Positions 1 through 5,189 of a DNA stretch of 5,189 bases are shown piece after piece. Each line of letters begins with the position of its first letter. Positions within the stretch are counted from its first letter, which is position 1. The stretch covers positions 1 through 5,189 of the forward strand of contig CAMTFT010000165.1 in assembly GCA_947071365.1 (NCBI GenBank). Reading direction: 5' to 3'. The notes beneath the pieces are model-generated. The model was given only the letters and a program-made list of their open reading frames with translations. It was not told the DNA's origin and did no database searches. Both the position numbers and the translations under genes were made by a program. The DNA comes from an uncultured bacterium. GTDB lineage: Bacteria > Bacillota > Clostridia > Lachnospirales > Lachnospiraceae.

Positions 1-45
1 GATGTAGCTCCGTCTCGTGGGCTCGGAGATGTGTATAAGAGACAG
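1..45 (+). other. Illumina Nextera adapter and index (sequencing artefact)
   Basis: This is library-preparation sequence, not genome. Positions 1-3 (GAT) fit the end of the P7 primer, 4-11 (GTAGCTCC) sit exactly where the 8-base i7 index belongs, 12-26 read GTCTCGTGGGCTCGG, and 27-45 are the 19-base Tn5 mosaic end AGATGTGTATAAGAGACAG. Together 12-45 match the full 34-base Nextera read-2 adapter. From memory, the index is the reverse complement of GGAGCTAC, listed for N718 in the Nextera XT v2 set. The genomic insert begins at about position 46. The segment should be trimmed, and the left edge of the window is therefore an assembly or fragment end. Confidence 0.97.
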
Positions 46-59
46 GTCTAATCCCAAAT

Positions 60-80
60 AACAGAAAAAGTTTTTCTGTT
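60..80 (-). terminator. AT-rich inverted repeat, possible weak terminator of the transporter operon
   Basis: AACAGAAAAA (60-69) and its exact reverse complement TTTTTCTGTT (71-80) flank a single base. As RNA this would fold into about 9 base pairs with a 3-base loop. It lies about 50 bases downstream of the permease stop, where an operon terminator is expected. Against a standard intrinsic terminator, the stem is nearly all A-U and on the minus strand it is followed by ATTTGGG rather than a run of T; the only T-run is inside the 3' arm. It could also act on transcripts arriving from the other side. Function is inferred from position and symmetry only. Confidence 0.35.
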
Positions 81-132
81 GCCCTTATCATATCACACAA
101 AATGTCTCTTTACAATCACCTTCCACTTTCCG

Positions 133-2475
133 TTATCTTGTCATGATCGTATCCACCACAGACATTTCCCGAATACGCTTCGATGGCCCCCAGACTGCCA
201 GACACAACGACAGGATTACTACAATAAGTATCAAAAGAAGCTCCCATATCGGAAACTGCCACGTATCACCCCATCGCGATGTCACCAGGAATCGAAACAG
301 CAGGCAATTGACCGGCAAACCGGCTGTACATCCGAACACAATACCAGAGACTGCATACGTAGCAGCCTCCCCGGTCACCATACGCAGAAGCTGGCGTCCG
401 CTCATACCCACGGCACGCATGATGCCGTATTCCTTCATTCGCGCGGAAACGCTCATGGATATACTGTTTACGATGTTGAACACCGTGATCATCCCGATGA
501 TCACCAGAAATCCGTATAAGAACAGAGCAAAGGAGTAATACGCCCCTTTTGCCTCCGCATTGCTGGCACGCCGGTCTGACACATCGACGCTGCCTGCAAT
601 ACTGCGGATCGTTTCCACATCCTCATCCGTGGCATCCGCCGTCATCTGAATATCGATCACCGCATAGCCGCTCTCTCCCGTTATCTCCCGAAACAGCTTT
701 TCTGAGCAGATCAGGGACGCTGTCTTTGCATCCACGGTATACGGACAGTTTGAGAGAACTCCGGCCACAGGCACTGTCCTGCTCCCGGATTCGGACGATA
801 CAGTAACCTTTGCACCTTCCTTCATTTCATGCTCTGCGCTATATACCGCCAGCACTGCATTCCCGTCCGCCACGTCTTCCAGACTGCCCGAAAGCAGCAT
901 ATCCTCCGCCCACTCAAACTGGTATTTTTCATAAGAAAGAAGGAGTACAGAAGCTTCCACCCCATTGACCTTCACAGGGAACTCCGGCGCATACTGCCGT
1001 CCAAAAACCTTTTTTACCGCCGGGAGTTCCTCAATCTGCCGGGCAGACTCCGGTGCCAGAGAACAAGTCATCTCACGGCTGGAAACCGTAACGTCTGGCG
1101 CATATGGCTGCAGCGGATTGATCGCATGGTGCATGAAATCGATCGCCGTACTGAAAGCCAGAAACAGGATAATGCTGAAAGCAAAGGAACACATCATCAG
1201 AATAAAGTTCTTTTTGCTCCCCACAGCGTGATGGATTCCCAGCGCGGCATCTACCCGAAACATTCTCGTATTGGCTGCCCTTTTTACCGCATGAACCGTA
1301 CCGCTGTTTCCGGATACCGCCGCAAGCGGCGACACCTGGGAAGCTCTTTTTGCCGGTGATCCGGAAGATATAATTACCGTCAACAATCCAATCAGCACCC
1401 CGGCAGCCAGACCGGGCAGGCTGACTCCAAACACCGGCATTTCCAGAAACAGCTTCGGACTTAAATAACGCAGCATGGCGCAAAGCCCCCATACCACAGC
1501 CACCGCCGCTGCCGCTCCGGCCGGGATGGCCGTTTTACACCAGGAAAGGGCTTCCCTTCGCACGAAGCGTTTTACCTGCTTTCTCGTAGCCCCGAGACAG
1601 CGCATCATCCCGAAAAATTCTGTCCGCTGGATCATATTGCTGTTTAAGCTGGCGGAAATCATGAAGATCCCGGCTACAGTAACAAGCACCGCCAGAACGG
1701 CCGCCGTCAGATACAGCTTTGCCATGTAGGAATCATTGCTCTGGAGCATAAGAGCCAGCAGCTTTGTATTCTGCATAACGCGTTCTGCCGAAAATCCCAG
1801 CCTGCTGCAAATATCCTCTATCGTCTTCTGGATCCTGCATCGTTCTTTAAACTGCACGTAAAACACGTTTTCCTTTTCCCACTCTGATCCAACACCCGGA
1901 AATTCTTTCAGACATTCCGTATTCACAAATATGCCGAAAGCATCATTCCTCGTTATCATGGAAGTATTTCCAGTAAACCCTGTTATGCGAAATACACGCT
2001 CCCCCTCCGGCATCTTAAGGGTTACAGAATCTCCGATTTTTACGCCCAGCCGCTCCCGTATGCTCTCCGTACAAACCGCATCACCGATATCCTCCGGGAA
2101 TTCACCTTCCACGACTTTCTGAAACGGCATCATAGTAAGAAATGAAGGATCAAATCCACAGATGACCGTTTCGACTCCCTGTATCTGGTATCCCTGGTTC
2201 AGCCCATAATTCAAAGCGCCGTACCAAGAAAAAGACGCCACCTCCGGCCTTGCCGCTATCATCGCCGCCTCTTCCTCACTAATCTGCCTGAACCCCGCAT
2301 GCCACGTCCCGTTCGCGCGGATCTCCTGAATTTTCTGCGACCGGATCTCCATGTCCGCCATGCTGAAGATCACTGTCACCAGAAATACGGCAAATATAAT
2401 GCACAGTCTCGTCATACGGCTCTGACGCCGGTGTACCTTCGCTGAAATACCGATCAGCTCCAGATAATTTTTCAT
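133..2475 (-). CDS. ABC transporter permease with two FtsX domains
   Basis: This is the 780-residue membrane subunit of an ABC transporter of the MacB/LolCE (FtsX) superfamily, partner of the ATPase encoded just upstream. Hydrophobic segments predict about eight TM helices near residues 22-40, 254-276, 313-335, 351-370, 424-444, 648-670, 703-727 and 743-763. Two large extracytoplasmic domains lie at about 41-250 and 445-645. The halves are an internal duplication: residues 286-310 and 681-705 align without gaps (9 of 25 identical, core G-x-MR-xx-G), as do SPAKR (372-376) and GPSKR (763-767) after each last helix. The ATG overlaps the ATPase stop as ATGA and is preceded by GGGAGGTG at 2483-2490, a strong ribosome binding site, so translation is probably coupled. 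The family couples ATP hydrolysis to mechanical work on envelope substrates or peptide export; the substrate here is unknown. The ORF looks intact, and the topology differs from BceB-type permeases. Confidence 0.95.
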   Translation of the reverse strand: MKNYLELIGISAKVHRRQSRMTRLCIIFAVFLVTVIFSMADMEIRSQKIQEIRANGTWHAGFRQISEEEAAMIAARPEVASFSWYGALNYGLNQGYQIQGVETVICGFDPSFLTMMPFQKVVEGEFPEDIGDAVCTESIRERLGVKIGDSVTLKMPEGERVFRITGFTGNTSMITRNDAFGIFVNTECLKEFPGVGSEWEKENVFYVQFKERCRIQKTIEDICSRLGFSAERVMQNTKLLALMLQSNDSYMAKLYLTAAVLAVLVTVAGIFMISASLNSNMIQRTEFFGMMRCLGATRKQVKRFVRREALSWCKTAIPAGAAAAVAVVWGLCAMLRYLSPKLFLEMPVFGVSLPGLAAGVLIGLLTVIISSGSPAKRASQVSPLAAVSGNSGTVHAVKRAANTRMFRVDAALGIHHAVGSKKNFILMMCSFAFSIILFLAFSTAIDFMHHAINPLQPYAPDVTVSSREMTCSLAPESARQIEELPAVKKVFGRQYAPEFPVKVNGVEASVLLLSYEKYQFEWAEDMLLSGSLEDVADGNAVLAVYSAEHEMKEGAKVTVSSESGSRTVPVAGVLSNCPYTVDAKTASLICSEKLFREITGESGYAVIDIQMTADATDEDVETIRSIAGSVDVSDRRASNAEAKGAYYSFALFLYGFLVIIGMITVFNIVNSISMSVSARMKEYGIMRAVGMSGRQLLRMVTGEAATYAVSGIVFGCTAGLPVNCLLFRFLVTSRWGDTWQFPIWELLLILIVVILSLCLAVWGPSKRIREMSVVDTIMTR

Positions 2476-3167
2476 GGCCGCACACCTCCCAGATCCGTCA
2501 GTTCACCGTCAACGACCCGGAATACCCGATCCGCGTTGGCCGTCAGGTTCATATTATGGGTGATCATCAGAACCGTCTGCTGATAATAGCGCGATGCCTT
2601 TTCCAACAGATCCATCACATCCTGACTGCTGCCGGAATCCAGATTCCCTGTCGGTTCGTCTGCGAGAACGAGAACCGGCCTCATGATCAGCGCCCGCCCA
2701 ATTGCCGTACGCTGCTGCTGCCCGCCGGAGAGCTGTCCCGGAAGATGATGCCGCCGGTCCGCCAGCCCCAGCAGCTCCAGCATTTCTTCCACCCTGTCCT
2801 TATCCGGTTTCCGGTAATCCAGAAGCAACGGAAAAATTATATTCTGTTCTACAGACAGCTCTGGGATCAGATGAAAGGACTGAAAGATAAACCCGATGTT
2901 TTTTCTCCGGAATACCGTCCTTTTCGTGTCCTTCATCGCAAACAAGTCTTCCCCGTTCAAATATATTTTTCCGGAGGTCGGTTCATCCAATCCGCCGATA
3001 CAGTTCAGCAGCGTGCTCTTTCCTGAACCCGAGGCACCTACCACCGCAGCAAATTCTCCCCGTTCCATCGTAAGGGACACATGCTTCAGCGCCTGAACCT
3101 GACCCTCCCCCGTTCCGTACGTCTTACATAAATCCTCTACCCTCAATATCTGCAATTCATCCACCAT
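2472..3167 (-). CDS. ABC transporter ATP-binding protein, MacB/LolD type
   Basis: This 231-residue cytoplasmic ATPase should drive the FtsX permease that follows. All nucleotide-binding motifs are present: Walker [10 protein letters not shown] (44-52), Q-loop Q96 in IFQSF, signature LSGGQ (146-150), Walker B VLVLADEP (165-172) with catalytic E171, D-loop GNLDS (174-178) and switch H204. The start [19 protein letters not shown] and the GEFAAVVG stretch are typical of the MacB/LolD/BceA group, and the length is normal. The stop overlaps the permease ATG by four bases (ATGA). The start is uncertain: the ATG at 3165-3167 directly abuts the Shine-Dalgarno AGAAAGGA (3168-3175), which is too close. 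TTG at 3153-3155 (codon 5) lies 12 bases away and gives the family-like N-terminus [17 protein letters not shown] at codon 2 is a third option. The gene follows a 113-base gap after the kinase and may have its own promoter. Confidence 0.96.
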   Translation of the reverse strand: MVDELQILRVEDLCKTYGTGEGQVQALKHVSLTMERGEFAAVVGASGSGKSTLLNCIGGLDEPTSGKIYLNGEDLFAMKDTKRTVFRRKNIGFIFQSFHLIPELSVEQNIIFPLLLDYRKPDKDRVEEMLELLGLADRRHHLPGQLSGGQQQRTAIGRALIMRPVLVLADEPTGNLDSGSSQDVMDLLEKASRYYQQTVLMITHNMNLTANADRVFRVVDGELTDLGGVRP

Positions 3168-3175
3168 TCCTTTCT
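3168..3175 (-). promoter_or_regulatory. Shine-Dalgarno of the ATPase gene, questions the ATG start
   Basis: AGAAAGGA on the minus strand is complementary to the 16S rRNA 3' end over eight bases. It touches the ATG at 3165-3167 with no spacer, whereas the in-frame TTG at 3153-3155 lies 12 bases downstream, which is about 10 bases when measured from the usual GGAGG register. This favours the TTG (a protein of 227 residues) unless initiation is unusual. Confidence 0.6.
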
Positions 3176-3188
3176 CTGCTGATAATCT

Positions 3189-3202
3189 GAGCGAAACCGC
3201 TC
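3189..3202 (-). repeat. Short perfect inverted repeat before the ATPase gene
   Basis: On the minus strand GAGCG-GTTT-CGCTC forms a 5-bp GC-rich stem with a 4-base loop. It sits just downstream of the candidate -10 box, near the expected 5' end of a transporter mRNA. No T-run follows, so it is not an intrinsic terminator. It could be a 5'-UTR hairpin that stabilises the message, an operator half-site pair, or chance. Confidence 0.4.
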
Positions 3203-3205
3203 TGT

Positions 3206-3232
3206 ATTAAAGTATGAAATGTTCTGTGTTAC
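3206..3232 (-). promoter_or_regulatory. Candidate promoter for the transporter genes
   Basis: The gap 3168-3280 is the only non-coding room inside the gene cluster. On the minus strand TTTAAT (3206-3211) matches the -10 consensus at five of six positions. GTAACA (3227-3232) matches the -35 consensus at four of six but with a short 15-base spacer. A poor -35 is common at promoters that need an activator, here plausibly the linked response regulator. An imperfect direct repeat, TAACACAG (3224-3231) and TAATACAG (3202-3209), spaced 22 bases start to start, overlaps both boxes. This is inferred from pattern only; transcription may instead simply read through from the kinase gene. Confidence 0.35.
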
Positions 3233-3279
3233 TTCTTCATCAGCATAGCGGACTCACCTTACATCCGGATGAATTTCAG

Positions 3280-3295
3280 CTTACATATCTGTAAG
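3280..3295. repeat. Inverted repeat across the kinase stop codon
   Basis: CTTACA-TATC-TGTAAG on the plus strand is a perfect 6-bp inverted repeat with a 4-base centre. It overlaps the TAA stop of the histidine kinase at 3281-3283. No T-run follows on either strand, so it does not look like a terminator. It has the form of a dimeric repressor site, but lies about 50 bases upstream of the candidate -35 box and partly encodes the kinase C-terminus, so chance is a fair alternative. Confidence 0.35.
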
Positions 3296-4510
3296 AAAAG
3301 AAATTAAAAATGTAGAGCCCTGGCCTTCGACACTCTGGACAGAGATCACGCCCTCCTGTCCTTCAACGACCGCCTTCGCCAGCGGCAGTCCCAGCCCCAC
3401 TCCCTGGGTGTTTCCCGAATGGCTGCTTCGGTAAAAACGCTTAAATATATGATGGATATCCTCCGGTGCAATGCCGTTTCCGTTATCCTCCACCATAATC
3501 CGCAGCATCGCCGGTGAGCGATACCAGGAAATCAGGATAATCCCGCCTTCCTCCGTATGATCCAGCGCATTCTTTACAAGATTTCCGATCGCCTCACTTG
3601 TCCATCCCACATCACAGACTATCATCTCTTCCTTAGAACCGCCAAAAAGGATCTGCTTCTTTTCCTGCTTTGCCCGCTGCAAAAGCTCCCGGCATGATAT
3701 GTGGGCCAGCTCCTCTATCCGGCATTCCTGCTTTTCAAACACGATGCTGCCCGCATCCAGCCGCATGATCTTGAGCAACGACTGTATCAACTGCTCCATA
3801 CGCTCCAGGGAATGCATTGTTTTCTCCGCAAAGCTCCGAACCGTCTCCGGATGCTCCGGCTCGTCCATAATGATCTCCGTATACATGTTCAGCGCCGCCA
3901 GAGGCGTTTTCAACTGATGGGAAATATCTGAAATTGCGTTTTTCAAAAACTCCTTTGACTGGTGCTCCGCCTCGCTTTTCGCCTGCAGCGCCAGCGCAAG
4001 CTGTTCCACAGCGCCGTAAAGCTGGTAGATCGTCCCCTCCTCATTCCCCGGCAGATGACAGTTAAAATTGCCTTCTGAATACTGGGTGATGATATCCGCC
4101 GCCTCCTGATAGGAACGTTCCCTTTTTCTGAGGAAACGCCAGACTGCGTACAGAAGAATGACACACGATGCGGCCGTCACCGGCAGAAGAAACGAGCGGA
4201 ACAATACCGTTTCTTTTCGCACCATGGGAAAAAGATGGTATGCAGCGTTCTTCGTATGGCCGATCTGTCCCAGCAGCTCCTTCGCTTCCTCTGTGATCGT
4301 CTCATTACGAAATGACGATGCTATCACGTCAGACGGTACACCCTGCTGCAACAGGCCGGAGACCGCCGAAAGCTCCCTGCTTAAAGCCGCCCGTTTCACG
4401 CTGTTTCCCTGCAGCCCTGAACAGATCGCCAGAAACAGCATCAGCAGCACGCACCATCCGATCAAAAAAGTAAAAATGGTTCTTGAGTGTTTTTCATGCA
4501 AAAATTCCAA
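3281..4510 (-). CDS. Two-component sensor histidine kinase
   Basis: This 409-residue membrane kinase should phosphorylate the response regulator encoded just upstream. TM1 covers about residues 12-33 and TM2 about 104-127, leaving an external loop of about 70 mostly helical residues (34-103) that may sense the signal. A HAMP-like linker (128-180) is followed by the dimerisation domain with phospho-acceptor H198 in SDISHQLKTPL. The ATPase domain shows an N box (NLVKNALDHT, N314), G1 (DNGNGI, 342-347), an F box (IFKRFYRS) and G2 (GVGLGLPLAK, 370-379). All catalytic motifs look intact. The TTG start is well supported: an in-frame TGA (the regulator stop) lies only two codons upstream, AAGGGGTGA (4517-4525) provides the ribosome binding site, and the next in-frame ATG is inside TM1. 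The loop is far longer than in BceS-type intramembrane-sensing kinases. The ligand is unknown. Confidence 0.96.
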   Translation of the reverse strand: MEFLHEKHSRTIFTFLIGWCVLLMLFLAICSGLQGNSVKRAALSRELSAVSGLLQQGVPSDVIASSFRNETITEEAKELLGQIGHTKNAAYHLFPMVRKETVLFRSFLLPVTAASCVILLYAVWRFLRKRERSYQEAADIITQYSEGNFNCHLPGNEEGTIYQLYGAVEQLALALQAKSEAEHQSKEFLKNAISDISHQLKTPLAALNMYTEIIMDEPEHPETVRSFAEKTMHSLERMEQLIQSLLKIMRLDAGSIVFEKQECRIEELAHISCRELLQRAKQEKKQILFGGSKEEMIVCDVGWTSEAIGNLVKNALDHTEEGGIILISWYRSPAMLRIMVEDNGNGIAPEDIHHIFKRFYRSSHSGNTQGVGLGLPLAKAVVEGQEGVISVQSVEGQGSTFLISFLTDM

Positions 4511-4516
4511 GTCGGT

Positions 4517-4525
4517 TCACCCCTT
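4517..4525 (-). promoter_or_regulatory. Ribosome binding site of the kinase, overlapping the regulator stop
   Basis: AAGGGGTGA on the minus strand resembles the AAGGAGGTGA consensus with one base missing. It ends six bases before the TTG at 4508-4510. Its last three bases are the TGA stop of the response regulator, so ribosomes finishing the regulator are well placed to start the kinase. This site decides the TTG start. Confidence 0.75.
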
Positions 4526-5189
4526 CCACTGATACCCGATACCTCTTACTGTCTGCAGATAACACGGCTTCGATGGATTCTCCTCTATTTTCTCCCGCAG
4601 CCTCCTTATGTAGACAGACAGCGTATTATCATCTACAAAATTTCCGTTTCCATCCCACATCCGATCCAGCAGTACCGCCCTCGTCAGTACCCTCCCGCTG
4701 TTCTTTAAAAACAGGCAGAGCAGGCGGTATTCTGCCGCCGTGAGCTCCAGAAGCTCCCCGCGAAGATACGCTTTTCCCTCCAGAAAATTCACGGTGACGG
4801 GGCCAGAGGACTGGCAGTCCATCCGCTGCTCCATCCCGCTGCCCCTGCGAAGGGCAGCCCTTATCCTGGAACAGAGCTCCCCGAGCTTGAAGGGCTTTGT
4901 GATATAATCGTCTCCTCCGCAATCCAGCCCGCGTATGATACTCGTCTCCTCGTCCGATGCTGTCAGAAAAATGATCGGCACAGAGTTTCCCTGTTCCCGC
5001 AGCCTTTCGCAGAGCGCAAACCCCGTTCCATCAGGAAGCGTGACATCCAGCAAAAGCAGGTCAAACATCTTTCCTTCTCTTAAAAACGTCCACGCTTCCT
5101 TCACCGTCCGGGCCTGTGTGACCAGAAAACCGGATTTTTCCAGGGAATATGTCAGCCCTTCCATCAGACTCCCGTCATCCTCCAGCAAT
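4517..5189 (-). CDS. OmpR/PhoB-family response regulator (5' end cut off at window edge)
   Basis: This DNA-binding response regulator is the partner of the kinase that follows after six bases. Counting from the first visible TTG codon (5186-5188), the receiver domain has the acidic pair in LEDD (2-5), phospho-acceptor D48 in LLLLDVTLPDG, T76 and K98 in ITKPF. A winged-helix DNA-binding domain covers about 130-223, with ELTAAEYRLLCLFLKNSG, a recognition helix region around DDNTLSVYIRRLREKI (186-201) and the terminal RGIGYQW hairpin. That is a normal OmpR-type end. The visible TTG is almost surely not the start: family members usually begin a few residues earlier, as in M-x-x-I-L-L-V-E-D-D, so about 4-6 residues and the promoter lie beyond the right edge. 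It probably controls the transporter genes downstream and perhaps its own operon. Confidence 0.95.
   Translation of the reverse strand, partial: LLEDDGSLMEGLTYSLEKSGFLVTQARTVKEAWTFLREGKMFDLLLLDVTLPDGTGFALCERLREQGNSVPIIFLTASDEETSIIRGLDCGGDDYITKPFKLGELCSRIRAALRRGSGMEQRMDCQSSGPVTVNFLEGKAYLRGELLELTAAEYRLLCLFLKNSGRVLTRAVLLDRMWDGNGNFVDDNTLSVYIRRLREKIEENPSKPCYLQTVRGIGYQWKG

Noticed and set aside
27..45. Tn5 mosaic end suggesting a natural transposon boundary
   Set aside because: It is the hyperactive 19-base mosaic end and is joined to the Nextera read-2 tail and an index slot, so it is library adapter, not a native element.
79..1359. Long plus-strand open frames (79-519, 143-538, 549-806, 829-1359)
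   Set aside because: They lie antisense to the permease, which has clear helices and duplicated motifs. Their translations are rich in Arg, His, Pro and Ser with no recognisable domain, as expected of shadow frames.
2556..3026. Plus-strand 156-residue open frame
   Set aside because: It is antisense to the ATPase, whose motifs are all intact, and has no convincing protein features.
133..3167. Naming the transporter bceAB, macB or lolCD
   Set aside because: Only superfamily features are visible; topology argues against BceB, and the function of the ortholog cannot be decided from this sequence.
3262..3271. CATCCGGATG as a terminator after the kinase
   Set aside because: The palindrome has no loop, short arms and no T-run; it cannot form a stable intrinsic terminator hairpin.
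3280..3295. BlaI/MecI-type operator
   Set aside because: The arms contain TACA and TGTA, but the centre is four bases rather than the two usual for that family, and no such repressor gene is in the window.
5186..5188. TTG as the true start of the response regulator
   Set aside because: It falls inside the conserved first beta strand just before the acidic pair; receivers of this family start several residues earlier, beyond the edge.

Overview
The window looks like a contig from a Firmicutes genome of medium G+C, most plausibly a gut-type clostridium (Lachnospiraceae-like). This rests on the look of the proteins (a MacB/LolD-type ATPase with a duplicated FtsX permease beside an OmpR-type two-component system), strong AGGAGG-type ribosome binding sites and TTG start codons. 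The genus cannot be fixed from the sequence alone.

Layout, left to right. Positions 1-45 are not genomic: they match the end of the Illumina P7 primer, an 8-base index and the Nextera read-2 transposase adapter. Genomic DNA starts at about 46. Positions 46-132 are a short non-coding stretch with an AT-rich inverted repeat that may be a weak terminator. Everything else lies on the minus strand, so the biological order runs right to left: an OmpR/PhoB-family response regulator (4517-5189, missing its first few residues at the right edge), a sensor histidine kinase (3281-4510), a 113-base intergenic gap, an ABC transporter ATPase (2472-3167) and a 780-residue FtsX-type permease (133-2475).

How the genes work together. 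The regulator and kinase are separated by six bases and are probably co-translated. The ATPase stop and permease start overlap as ATGA, so the two transporter parts should be made together. The gap before the ATPase is the only place for an internal promoter or operator. It holds a modest promoter candidate and two short repeats, so the transporter may be switched on by the two-component system. This resembles the sensor-plus-transporter modules that respond to antimicrobial peptides or envelope stress in Firmicutes. However, neither the permease topology (about 8 TM helices and two large extracytoplasmic domains) nor the kinase (about 70-residue external loop) is of the BceAB/BceS type. The substrate and signal cannot be read from the sequence.

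I found no CRISPR array, RNA gene, native mobile element or clear new system. The points most worth a second look are the adapter contamination, the non-ATG starts, the non-Bce architecture and the small regulatory-looking repeats before the ATPase.
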